Positions 20,250 through 29,045 of a stretch of DNA of 64,000 nt are shown here, in pieces (position 1 is the first letter of the stretch; every line of letters begins with the position of its first letter). A program made the translations under genes and the position numbers. The stretch spans positions 124,001 through 188,000 of the forward strand of contig CAWJKP010000004.1 of the NCBI GenBank assembly GCA_963843465.1, written 5' to 3'. The stretch comes from CAWJKP01 sp963843465. Its GTDB lineage: Bacteria > Planctomycetota > Planctomycetia > Pirellulales > Thermoguttaceae. The notes beneath the pieces were generated by a model that made no database searches, was not told the origin of the DNA, and saw nothing but the letters and a program-made list of their open reading frames with translations.

Positions 20250-20762
20250 ATGTCCCAACCCTGCGACCACCCGGCGGCAACTAGTCCCGAACAGCTCTGG
20301 GCCGAGTGCAAGGTGCGCCGTCTCCGCCGGTCGGGACCGGGCGGCCAGCACCGCAACAAGGTAGAGACGGCCATCAGCCTGCACCATCTGCCGACAGGCG
20401 TAGCTGCGCAGTCCAGCGAGCGACGCAGCCAGGCCCAAAACCGGTCTTGCGCCCTGTTTCGGCTGCGGGTGAATCTGGCCCTGGAGGTCCGGCGACCCTG
20501 CGGCCCGGACCACGTGCCCAGCGCTGGCTGGCAATTGCGCTGCGGCGGCGGGCTGAAGATAAGTGCTTCACACGACGACTTCCCGGCGTTGTTGGCCGAG
20601 GTCTTGGACGTGCTGGCCGCCGTGGACGCCGATCCGAAGCGGGCGGCAGCCACGCTCGGCTGCACGCCGTCGCAATTGATCCGGTTGCTGAAGCTCGATC
20701 CAAGGGCCCTGCTGTTGGTTAACCGCTGGCGCGGCCAGCGAGGGATGCACGCTCTTCAATAG
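20250..20762 (+). CDS. Peptide chain release factor-like GGQ protein (ArfB/class I RF domain)
   Basis: A 170-residue protein with RRSGPGGQHRNKVETAI, the GGQ motif that hydrolyses peptidyl-tRNA on the ribosome. There is no codon-recognition domain, as in ArfB-type rescue factors. The C-terminal half is a helical tail (ALLAEVLDVLAAVDADP) rather than the short basic ArfB tail. It likely acts in ribosome rescue, or is a member of the RF-H-like group. Confidence 0.75.
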   Translation: MSQPCDHPAATSPEQLWAECKVRRLRRSGPGGQHRNKVETAISLHHLPTGVAAQSSERRSQAQNRSCALFRLRVNLALEVRRPCGPDHVPSAGWQLRCGGGLKISASHDDFPALLAEVLDVLAAVDADPKRAAATLGCTPSQLIRLLKLDPRALLLVNRWRGQRGMHALQ

Positions 20763-20903
20763 CCAAGATTGTCCGGATACTGGGTGCTGATGACCGCCAT
20801 CTACCTGCTTCGGAGCGGCGCGGTCGAGGCCAGCCTGCCGCGGTCCAACGAGCATTTCGCCTTCCGGTTGCGGCTGGCAGGTTGCGTTGCCATAATTCAC
20901 GTT

Positions 20904-22576
20904 ATGGTGACGATTCCCGAAGCATTGGCGATTGCCATCCAACACCATCAAGCCGGCCGGCTGCAAGCCGCCGAGCAGATCTATCGGCAGGTTTTGCAGG
21001 TTGAGCCGAATCAAGCCGACGCGTGGCATCTTCTCGGCGTGATTGCTCACCAGGCGGGTGAGCACGGGATTGCCGTCGAGTATATTGGACGGGCGATAAC
21101 TCTGGGTCCCTTCGTGGCATGTTACTACCTTGACTACGGCAATACCTTGAAGGAGCAGGGGAAACTGGACGAAGCGATCGCCTGCTACCGCCGGGCTCTG
21201 GAACTGAAGCCGGACTATGCCGAGGCACACAACAACCTGGGCGCAGCTTTCCAGGGGCAGGGGAATCTGGACGAGGCGGCCGCCTGCTATCGCCGGGCAC
21301 TGGAATTGAAGCCGGACGACGCCGAGGCGCATAACAACCTGGGCAACGTCTTCAAGGACCAGGGGAATCTGGACGAAGCGATCGCCTGCTACCGCCGGGC
21401 TCTGGAACTGAAGCCGGACTTTACCGAGGCGCACTACAACCTGGGCCTTGCCTTGGACGACCAGGGGAATCTCGACGAGGCGGTCGCCTCCTACCGCCGC
21501 GCACTGGAACTGAAGCCGGACTACGCCAAGGCACACAACAACCTGGGCAACGCCTTCAAGAAGCAGGGAATGCTGGACGAGGCGGTCGCCTGCTACCGCC
21601 GGGCGCTGGAACTGAAGCCGGACTTTGCCGAGGCGCACGGGAATCAATCGTTATTGGCGCTGCTGACCGGGGACTTCGAGCGCGGTGGGCCGGGTACGAA
21701 TGGCGTTGGAAAACCCCAGGGTGCCAGCAGCGCGGCTTTTCGCAGCCCCTCTGGGACGGGCAGCCGCTGCACGGAAGAACCATCCTCCTCCATGCCGAGC
21801 AAGGGCTGGGCGATACCATGCAGTTCGTCCGCTACGCGTCTCTGGTCAAGCAGGCCGGGGCCAGCGTGCTCGTGGAATGTCAGCAGCCGCTGGTTCGGCT
21901 GCTCGCAGGCTGTCGCGGCGTCGATGAGTTGATCGGCAAGGGAGATGATCTGCCGACATTCGATGTTTACGCCCCACTGGCAAGTCTGCCCGGCATATTC
22001 CACACGTCCCTGGAAACGATACCCGCGGATGTTCCCTACCTGTTCGCCGACCCGCGGCTCATCGAGCACTGGCGGGCGGAATTGCTCCCGATCGCGGGAT
22101 TCAAGATCGGCATCTTCTGGAAGGGTACGATGACCGACCCGGCCCGCATCATTCCGCTGAGTTGCTTCGGGTCGCTAGCCGGTTTGCCCGGCGTGCAGTT
22201 TGTCAGTTTGCAAAAGGGGGCGGGCGTGGAGCAATTGCAAGAGGTCGCCGGCCGATTGCCCATCACGGAACTGGGCAGCCGCTTGAGCGACCTCATGGAC
22301 ACGGCGGCCGTGCTGAAGAATTTGGACCTGGTGATCACCTGCGATACGGCCGTGGCGCACCTGGCCGGCGCGCTAGGCGTTCCCGTCTGGGTCGCGCTGC
22401 CCTTCGTTCCCGACTGGCGCTGGCTGCTGGATCGCAGCGACAGCCCCTGGTATCCTACGATGCGGCTGTTCCGTCAGGACCAACGAGGAGATTGGCAAGG
22501 CGTATTCCGCAGGATCGAGGTCGCTATCGGCGAAACCATGGCCAGTCGAGCAATTCCCTCCAACGAGGAGCCCTGA
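20904..22576 (+). CDS. TPR-repeat protein with glycosyltransferase-9-like C-terminal domain, frameshifted
   Basis: About 557 residues after one frameshift repair near 21685. The N-terminal half has six to seven TPR units of 34 residues with near-identical cores (LDEAIACYRRALELKPDYAEAH). The C-terminal half (LLHAEQGLGDTMQFVRY, CDTAVAHLAGALGVPVWVAL) is of the ADP-heptose/GT9-like type common in planctomycete TPR proteins. The ATG at 20904 starts the first TPR. The TPR DNA is itself a 102-base tandem repeat. The role could be protein or lipid glycosylation; the substrate is unknown. Confidence 0.8.
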
Positions 22577-22606
22577 GGCGACGATCTCCGGAAGCGGGGG
22601 AAACCG

Positions 22607-23146
22607 ATGAAACGTAAGCGAAAGCAAGCAGAATCCGCCAATACTCTCCGGCTGCAGCCGTGCGGCGAGTGTCGAGCGTGCTGCTATGTTTTCCCCTTGA
22701 ACGACAAGCCCTCTCGGCAGTGGTGCAGACATTCCAGGTCGGGAATTGGCTGCGATTGTTACGATCAGCGACCCGATGTTTGCCGGGGGTATCAGTGCCA
22801 GTGGAGCGGGTCTGAACTGCCGCTGCATTACCGACCCGATAAGTGTGGGATGATCGGCACTTACCGCATTACCTACAACGACTACCCCGTGATTGTCATG
22901 AGCGAGATCTGGCCGCGCGCCGCCGAATCATCGCTGGGTAAGGACTTGACAGCGATTATCATGGGTGCGGGAAAGATCGTATGCGTTTGTCTCTGCGATG
23001 GCAGATCGTGGTTGTGGTTCCGGCACCTCGGCTTGTCGTCAGAGGATGGCTCGAAAATCCTGGATCAATTGCATTCTGACACGACAGCCGGACTCGGGAA
23101 GCAGAGAAAGATGGACTTTGCGTTTGGCTCTTGGGATAGAGAATAG
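22607..23146 (+). CDS. YkgJ-like CxxCxxCC zinc/iron-chelating domain protein
   Basis: A 179-residue protein. The cluster CGECRACC, followed by GCDCYDQRPDVCRGYQC, matches the cysteine pattern of YkgJ-type metal-binding proteins. A GGGGGAAA site precedes the ATG. It lies 30 bases downstream of the TPR protein and may be co-transcribed. The biological role is unknown. Confidence 0.7.
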   Translation: MKRKRKQAESANTLRLQPCGECRACCYVFPLNDKPSRQWCRHSRSGIGCDCYDQRPDVCRGYQCQWSGSELPLHYRPDKCGMIGTYRITYNDYPVIVMSEIWPRAAESSLGKDLTAIIMGAGKIVCVCLCDGRSWLWFRHLGLSSEDGSKILDQLHSDTTAGLGKQRKMDFAFGSWDRE

Positions 23147-23780
23147 CCGTAACCGTTCACGGGTCGGGCGGGGACTGGTCCATTTTTCGGCCAAAAGGCG
23201 TATTTGGCCGCGGGACGTAAGGCCGAAAACATGGACCTGTCCCCTTGGCACTGCCCGCTGTCAAAGCCGCAGGGGACGGACAACCTGACCCCATGAACTG
23301 TTGCTGAAGTTGCCCAGGCTCATGGTGGGCGTCGAGCTGAAGCTGCTCTACGCGGACCTGCGTGCGCGGAAAAACCCGGAAATTAAGAACAATCTGCAAA
23401 TCCCGGTTGTCGGAAAATAGGCACCAGGCCGGATTGCCCAGTTCCTTCACAGGGCACGGCCAACCGTTACCCTTGACAGTTTCGGCTCAGCCGATTGCAC
23501 GAGAGCGGCCGGCAAAGCCGGCGGTGATCGCACAGTCGTATCGAGCACCGTCACAGTTATAACGTTCAGTTCTTTTTTGCCGCCTTGCACGCTCCCTGCA
23601 ATAGCCCTTGAACGCCGCTTTGAGCGGTTCGTTCCGTCGTGCGAATTGTAAGAAGAAGAATGGAGTTTGTGATTCCGCCGATTCGATCAAATGAAGGCGA
23701 ACTGGCGCAAGTAGGAAGGTAATGTAGTTTTCCAATTGCAGGGGGTCGTTGATATGCAGGGCGATGGCGGAGACCAGCCG
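23147..23780. other. Intergenic region with repeat and possible gene remnant
   Basis: About 630 bases. The left part is a palindromic element (23170-23244). A short open stretch around 23293-23421, ending with the codons for LQIPVVGK and a stop, looks like the tail of an unidentified decayed gene, but there is no start. I see nothing else convincing before the porin gene. Confidence 0.4.
23170..23244. repeat. Inverted repeat, GGGACTGGTCC family
   Basis: GGGGACTGGTCCATTTTTCGG on the left pairs imperfectly with CCGAAAACATGGACCTGTCCC on the right, and an inner pair GGCCAAA/TTTGGCC extends the hairpin. Such elements are typical of the scattered palindromes in this window. Confidence 0.75.
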
Positions 23781-25433
23781 ATGTCGTCCCGGAAAATGAT
23801 CGGACGACGCGCCATTCCCAGGTGGTGCGCCTGCGTTGTGGCAATGTCGCTTGCGGCTGCCGCGGCAAAGACACGGGCCGAGGACGGTCCGCAGCTTCCG
23901 AATCTCTCTCCGGCGGCTCCTTCGACGCTGACGATCCAGCCGGGCAGCGACCTGCTGCGGATTCCCGGTGAACAGCTCGCGCCGGCCTCCGACGGGTCTG
24001 CGGCAAACCCGCCGGCGTCAACCCAAGAAGATCCCAACGCCGACTTGGAAAGACGCATCGCGGAACTGGAGAGACGCTTAGCACAACCCGCCGGTTCAAC
24101 TCCTTCGGGCGATCCTGCCGCCGAGCAACCTGCGACTCTACCCCCGCCCGGCGACCCAAGCCAGGCAGTTCTAGCTCCCGTTGCGCCTCCGGTGGGCGCT
24201 AATGTGGCCGGGCGTTTGGCCTCGGCCGAGGCGAGTCCCCTGCTCGCCGGCTGGCAGGACGGGTTCTTCATGAAATCCGCGGACGGATCGTTCGTTCTGC
24301 GGCTCACCGGGCAACTCCAGGAGGATTTCCGCGGCTATCTCAACAGCCTCGACAAGACGGATATCGACACGTTTCTGCTTCGCCGGGCGCGCCTCGGCAT
24401 CGAGGCCACGATGCTGGAATACTATGAATTTCGTCTGCTGCCCGATTTCGCCGGCACGGCGCTGAACACCGTCATCACCGACGCCTACATGAACGTCCAC
24501 TACTGGGAGGCACTACAGATCGAGATGGGCAAATTCAAGCAGCCCGTCAGCTATGAACAACTGATCCAGGACCGTTACGTGCCGACCCTGGAACGGTCGA
24601 TGATCGACCAGTTGGTGCCGGCCCGCGACATAGGCGTGATGATCTACGGGCGCCAAATGTTCGACGACCGGTTCGAATACTTCGTGTCCGTTTCCAACGG
24701 CGAAATCAACGGCGGCACGGGCAACACCGACACCAACGATAGCAAAGACCTCGACGCCCGCATCGCCGTGCGCCCCTTCAACACCGACGATTGGGACGTG
24801 CTGCGCCACCTGCAGTTCGGCGTCTCCGGGAGCGTAGGGGTCGAGAAGGAGTCGATGAGCCCCACCAAGCTGACCACCCCGGCCACGGTGCCTTGGCTGG
24901 TGTTCACCACCGGCGACATGGCCGAGGGACAGCGCACGCGCCTCAGCCCCGAGCTGGTCTATTTCTACCATTCCTTCGGCTTTGCCAGCCAGTATTACAG
25001 TGAGCAGCAGGCGATCGCGAGTTCCGCTACGGCAACCCCCGTCCGCGTGCCCTTCACCGGCTACTACGTGCTGGCCACGTACCTGTTGACGGGCGAGGAG
25101 CGTCACGAGTACACCCAGCAGATCGCCCCCATCCGTCCCTTCGCGATCGCCACGCCGTTTGCCTCGCCGGGGGCCTGGGAAGCGGTGTTCCGCGTTTCGC
25201 GTATGGAGGTGGGCAACGAGATCTTTACCGACAAGCTGGTGAACCCCGCCCTGTACAGCTCCGGGGCCCTGGAAACGACCGTCGGCTTCAACTGGTACTG
25301 GAACCCGTGGGTGCGGGCCCAGTTCGACTGGGAACACGCCCGTTTTGACGACCCGGTGGCGTTGGGAGTCGCTCCTCACTTGCTCATCGGCCACGAGGAC
25401 ACCCTCTATTGCCGCTTCCAGTTCATTTTCTAG
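23781..25433 (+). CDS. Phosphate-selective porin-like outer-membrane protein (OprP/OprO type), copy 1
   Basis: A 550-residue protein with a signal peptide (VVAMSLAAAAAKTRAE). A coiled-coil segment (NADLERRIAELERRLAQP) is followed by a beta-barrel typical of OprP/O porins (FLLRRARLGIEATML, MGKFKQPVSYE, and a final aromatic residue in QFIF). The start at 23781 has GGCGGAGA upstream; longer in-frame starts exist at 23754 and 23736. The coiled coil may anchor the barrel to the cell wall, as in SLH/OmpM-type porins. The gene is followed by a close paralogue. Confidence 0.88.
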   Translation: MSSRKMIGRRAIPRWCACVVAMSLAAAAAKTRAEDGPQLPNLSPAAPSTLTIQPGSDLLRIPGEQLAPASDGSAANPPASTQEDPNADLERRIAELERRLAQPAGSTPSGDPAAEQPATLPPPGDPSQAVLAPVAPPVGANVAGRLASAEASPLLAGWQDGFFMKSADGSFVLRLTGQLQEDFRGYLNSLDKTDIDTFLLRRARLGIEATMLEYYEFRLLPDFAGTALNTVITDAYMNVHYWEALQIEMGKFKQPVSYEQLIQDRYVPTLERSMIDQLVPARDIGVMIYGRQMFDDRFEYFVSVSNGEINGGTGNTDTNDSKDLDARIAVRPFNTDDWDVLRHLQFGVSGSVGVEKESMSPTKLTTPATVPWLVFTTGDMAEGQRTRLSPELVYFYHSFGFASQYYSEQQAIASSATATPVRVPFTGYYVLATYLLTGEERHEYTQQIAPIRPFAIATPFASPGAWEAVFRVSRMEVGNEIFTDKLVNPALYSSGALETTVGFNWYWNPWVRAQFDWEHARFDDPVALGVAPHLLIGHEDTLYCRFQFIF

Positions 25434-25482
25434 CTCCGCCAAGGAGAATGCACTTGACACGTCAAACCGTTCATCGACGCCG

Positions 25483-26967
25483 GTGTTTTTCCTCTCGCGG
25501 GACACTCATGTCCAGGGGGCTTCTCCGCTGGGGCGCTGCGCGCTGGCGGCGTTGCTCGCGGCAGCCGCGACCTCGGCATGGGCCCAGGACAGTCAGCAGC
25601 TTCCCAACGCCGACTTGGAAAGGCGCGTCACAGACCTGGAGCGACGTTTAGCGGAAAGCGCCGCGTCGACCGTCCCGGTCGATCCGCCGGCCGGTTCCAC
25701 GAGCGGGAACACCCCTGACCCCGTCACCCCGGGAGCAGTCGGCACGGCAAACCCGAACCCGGCAGCACGCCCGCTGGCTCCCATGCTTGCCGGCTGGCAG
25801 GATGGGTTCTTTCTGAAATCCAAGGACGGATCGTTCTTCCTGCGGATCACCGGGGAGCTTGAGGGGGATTTCCGCGGCTATCTCAACAACGTCGACAAGA
25901 CGGATATCGACACGTTCCTGCTTCGCCGGGCGCGCCTCGGCATCGAGGCCACGATGCTGGATTACTACGAGTTCCGCCTCTTGCCCGATTTTGCCGGCAC
26001 CACCCTCCCGACCATCATCACCGACGCTTACATGAACGTTCACTACTGGGAAGGGCTGCAGTTCGAGGTGGGCAAGTTCAAGCAGCCCGTCAGCTACGAA
26101 CAACTGATCCTGGACCGTGACGTGCCGACTATGGAACGGTCGATGATCGACCAGTTGGTGCCGCAGCGCGATCCAGGCGTGATGATCCACGGATACCAGA
26201 TATGGGACGGCCTGCTGGAGTACGCCGTCTCCGTTTCCAACGGCGAAATCAACGGCAACACCGATACCAACGATAGCAAGGACCTCAACGCCCGCATCGC
26301 CGTGCACCCCTTCGACAACGATGACTGGGACCTGCTGCGCCACCTGCAGTTCGGCGTCTCCGGGAGCGTAGGGGTCGAGAACGAGAAGATCAGCCCCTTC
26401 GAGCTGACCACCCCGGCCACGGTGCCTTGGCTGGTGTTCACCAGCGGCGACATGGCCGAGGGACAACGCACCCGCATCAGCCCCGAGCTGGTCTATTTCT
26501 ACCACTCCTTCGGCTTTGCCGGCCAGTATTACAGTGAGCTGCAGGCGATCGCGACTTCCGCCACGGCAACCGCGGTCCGCGTGCCCTTCACCGGCTACTA
26601 CGTGTTGGCCACGTACCTGTTGACCGGCGAGGAGCGTCACGAGTACACCCAGCAGATCGACCCCATCCGTCCCTTCACGATCGCCACGCCGTTTGCGTCG
26701 CCGGGGGCTTGGGAAGCGGTGTTCCGCGTTTCGCGTATGGAGGTGGGCAACGAGATCTTTACGGACAAGCTGGCGAACCCCGCCCTGTACAGCTCCGGGG
26801 CGTTGGAAACGACCTTCGGCTTCAACTGGTACTGGAACAAGTGGGTGCGGGCCCAGTTCAACTGGGAACATGCCCAGTTTGACGACCCGGTGGCTTTGGG
26901 AATCGCTCCTCGCTTGCTCACCAGCCACGAGGACACTCTCTATTGCCGCATGCAGTTTACCTTCTGA
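25483..26967 (+). CDS. Phosphate-selective porin-like outer-membrane protein, copy 2
   Basis: About 494 residues; the barrel is nearly identical to the preceding gene over the last 380 residues, while the N-terminal linker is shorter and diverged. It has a signal-like stretch (GRCALAALLAAAATSAWAQ), the coiled coil NADLERRVTDLERRLAES and a terminal QFTF. The in-frame GTG at 25483 is the start used here. An ATG at 25449 or 25509 in another frame, with a one-base indel near 25540, could give a better signal peptide. This is a tandem duplication. Confidence 0.85.
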   Translation: MFFLSRDTHVQGASPLGRCALAALLAAAATSAWAQDSQQLPNADLERRVTDLERRLAESAASTVPVDPPAGSTSGNTPDPVTPGAVGTANPNPAARPLAPMLAGWQDGFFLKSKDGSFFLRITGELEGDFRGYLNNVDKTDIDTFLLRRARLGIEATMLDYYEFRLLPDFAGTTLPTIITDAYMNVHYWEGLQFEVGKFKQPVSYEQLILDRDVPTMERSMIDQLVPQRDPGVMIHGYQIWDGLLEYAVSVSNGEINGNTDTNDSKDLNARIAVHPFDNDDWDLLRHLQFGVSGSVGVENEKISPFELTTPATVPWLVFTSGDMAEGQRTRISPELVYFYHSFGFAGQYYSELQAIATSATATAVRVPFTGYYVLATYLLTGEERHEYTQQIDPIRPFTIATPFASPGAWEAVFRVSRMEVGNEIFTDKLANPALYSSGALETTFGFNWYWNKWVRAQFNWEHAQFDDPVALGIAPRLLTSHEDTLYCRMQFTF

Positions 26968-27054
26968 CGGTCCGCTGGTTCCCGTCGCGCGAGGCATTGT
27001 CCTGCGCCGGCGGCGCAGAGTCAAGTCGCCGCCGTCTGCGAAAGCCCCCTTCGA

Positions 27055-27486
27055 TCAGCAACTCGCGCACGTCGCGGACGAAAGTGCCTCTTCCATCGTC
27101 CTGAGGAAGGCCGGCACATCCAGGGGCTTTTCCACGTAGGCCTGAGGATGGGGCACTTTCTCCGCCTCCAAGAAAGAGCGGATGAGGGTCTCCATGTCCC
27201 TGTCGTCGCGGGTCAGCCCGGTCACCACGACGACGGGCACGTCGTGGAAGGCCTTGTCTGCCTTCAGCTTCCGGTAGAAGAAAACCCCCGATTTGCGCGG
27301 CATCTTCATGTCCAACGTGATGAGGTCGGGCTTGTGACGGCGTGTCTCGGCCAACGCCTCTTCGCAGTCATAGGCCAACGCCACCGTGTATCCTGCTCCT
27401 ACCAGGATCGACCGCAGCAGCGCGGCGAAGTCCGCCTCGTCTTCGACCACCAACACGTGCTTTCGCGCAGCAAGTTTGCCGCTCAT
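27055..27486 (-). CDS. Single-domain response regulator (receiver only)
   Basis: A 143-residue receiver with acidic residues VEDE near the start, phospho-site LITLDMKMPRKSG and KPLD at the C-terminal switch. It has no output domain. AGGAGG lies before the ATG. It is closely similar to the receiver at 28412-28852 and shares the MPRKSG and PxxAYVEKP pattern with the receivers at 33390 and 35337, so all four probably belong to one signalling family. The partner kinase may be the PAS kinase at 33890. Confidence 0.88.
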   Translation of the reverse strand: MSGKLAARKHVLVVEDEADFAALLRSILVGAGYTVALAYDCEEALAETRRHKPDLITLDMKMPRKSGVFFYRKLKADKAFHDVPVVVVTGLTRDDRDMETLIRSFLEAEKVPHPQAYVEKPLDVPAFLRTMEEALSSATCASC

Positions 27487-27977
27487 GGATGTCCTCCTAA
27501 CGCAAACGATGCAGAAAAGGGAATGTTAGCACGCAACTCGCGGCAAGGAGATGCGGCAAATCAAGTGCCGCTGGGAGCGGAAGCGAATTGAGGGCGAAAA
27601 GGGGCCGTACAGGCTCTGACGGCAGGGCGCTATTTTTCCCCTTTCCACCCAGCCAAGCCGGGCCCACCGGACAGGGGAAAAATCCGAACTCCTTTGCGGG
27701 CCGGGGTTTCTAGTTGCCGATCATTGCCCCATCGGCAAGGCCGGTAGCGGCGTATCCAGTCTTCAGTTGCAACGAGAATCATCAAGGGAGTCTTGCTTGC
27801 GGCCGAGCGCAACGGGGCCTCGCTGGGAAATGTGCTGGGGATGGCCAGATGATATACTGGGCATCCGTGATATTTGCTGGCATCTCCCGCGACCTTCCTC
27901 AACCCAGAAGGCCCCAGGTCGTCGGCCGAGAGCCACTCTCCCAGCAGCAGTTTCTCGCGGATCCGCGATCAGCTCGA
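27487..27977. other. Intergenic region without a confident gene
   Basis: About 490 bases between a receiver and a 108-residue protein. One minus-strand stretch (about 27720-27970) is open and amino-acid-like but has no start and no recognisable motif, and may be a relic. No repeat family of the window is visible here. Confidence 0.35.
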
Positions 27978-28304
27978 TCACTCCGGCGGATAGACCAGGT
28001 ACGAGACCTCGCTGAGAGGTTCCGCTTCGGTCGGCACGAGTGTAGGCCCCTCTCCGGTGAGGATGTCCCCGTCGTCGATCAACTCGGTGATGCCTTGATC
28101 GAAACTCCTGACCCACGTGTAGTAGCCGGCCTGATTGTCTTCAATGCTCCAGTCGACGTCTTCCCGGCCGTGGCCGAGCAAAGCGTTGAAGACGGCCCGT
28201 TCGAGTTGGTCCACTGTCGTGGAGCCCAGACGTTGGATTTGGTTCAGAATCTCCGACTTCAGCAGCGCCGCCGTGCTGTTAACAATGATTCCTTCGTTTA
28301 ACAT
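27978..28304 (-). CDS. Hypothetical protein, 108 residues
   Basis: A small acidic soluble protein. The ATG at 28304 is preceded by GAGGAG. It begins MLNEGIIVNSTAALLKSEIL and has helical N- and beta-rich C-terminal parts (DVDWSIEDNQAGYYTWVRSF). I do not recognise the family. It lies between two receiver genes on the same strand and may be part of the same transcription unit. Confidence 0.6.
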   Translation of the reverse strand: MLNEGIIVNSTAALLKSEILNQIQRLGSTTVDQLERAVFNALLGHGREDVDWSIEDNQAGYYTWVRSFDQGITELIDDGDILTGEGPTLVPTEAEPLSEVSYLVYPPE

Positions 28305-28411
28305 TCTTCGCTCCTCTTGAGGCTCATAGTATTTCTGTCGCAATTATAGCAGCGGGCAAGCGTCATCGGTTTCCCGATACGCTTTAAGCAGCATTTTGGA
28401 AGGTGGACAGC

Positions 28412-28852
28412 TCACAAGCCGCGTCGACGATTTCCGGACGCTCCGGAGGAAAGCGCTTCCCGGATGGTCTTGAGAAAACGTGGTTGATCGATCGGTTTCT
28501 CGACGTACGCGGCGGGGGGCGGCACGCCCTTCGGCTCCAACAACGAGTGGACGATGCCCTCCATCTCCTCGTCACGCGTCAATCCGGTCACCACGACGAT
28601 GGGCACGCCGCGGAAAGCTTCGTCGGCCCTGAGCTGCCGGTAGAGAAAAACGCCGGACTTGCGGGGCATGTGGATGTCCAACGTGATGATGTCGGGCCGG
28701 CGCTTCGAGGCTTGCACCAGGGCGTCTTCGCAGGTGTGCGCCGTCGCCACGGTGTATCCTGCACTCACCAGGATCGACCGCAGGAGGGCCGCGAACTCCC
28801 GCTCGTCATCGACAACCAGCACGTGCCGTGCCGCGGGAGGTCCGTCGCTCAT
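28412..28852 (-). CDS. Single-domain response regulator (receiver only)
   Basis: A 146-residue receiver: VDDE acidic pocket, phospho-site IITLDIHMPRKSG, VVVTGLTRDEE and YVEKPID at the switch lysine. There is no output domain. GAGGAG precedes the ATG. It is a close paralogue of 27055-27486. It lies 24 bases downstream of the small membrane gene at 28877, so the order permease, small membrane protein, receiver is probably one operon. Confidence 0.88.
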   Translation of the reverse strand: MSDGPPAARHVLVVDDEREFAALLRSILVSAGYTVATAHTCEDALVQASKRRPDIITLDIHMPRKSGVFLYRQLRADEAFRGVPIVVVTGLTRDEEMEGIVHSLLEPKGVPPPAAYVEKPIDQPRFLKTIREALSSGASGNRRRGL

Positions 28853-28876
28853 CAGTGTGCTCCTCGTGCCAGGGCA

Positions 28877-29044
28877 CTACCCGCGAAAGAACGCGTAACT
28901 CACCCATACCAGGATGGCCAACAACGCAATCCCCAGGCCGATGCTCCAGGCGATAAGCTTCTTCTCGATGGGCAACAGCGGCTCGTAGGCCAGCTTCTTC
29001 AGCTCGTCGGCAATCTTGGGTTGGTCCCGTTCGTCAACCGGCAT
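28877..29044 (-). CDS. 55-residue single-helix membrane protein next to YeiH-type permease
   Basis: A small protein with a hydrophilic N-terminal segment (KIADELKKLAYEPLLPIEKK) and one C-terminal membrane helix (AWSIGLGIALLAILVWVSY). GGAGG lies upstream of the ATG. It starts 1 base after the permease stop and is therefore translationally linked to it. It may be a small subunit of the transporter; no known family recognised. Confidence 0.7.
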   Translation of the reverse strand: MPVDERDQPKIADELKKLAYEPLLPIEKKLIAWSIGLGIALLAILVWVSYAFFRG

Positions 29045-29045
29045 A

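Noticed and set aside
23293..23421. Open stretch ending in LQIPVVGK that may be a gene
   Set aside because: There is no start, no ribosome site and no recognisable family; mentioned only as a possible relic.
27630..27902. Possible 90-residue gene on the minus strand
   Set aside because: No ribosome site, no recognisable motif and an uncertain start; left as intergenic.
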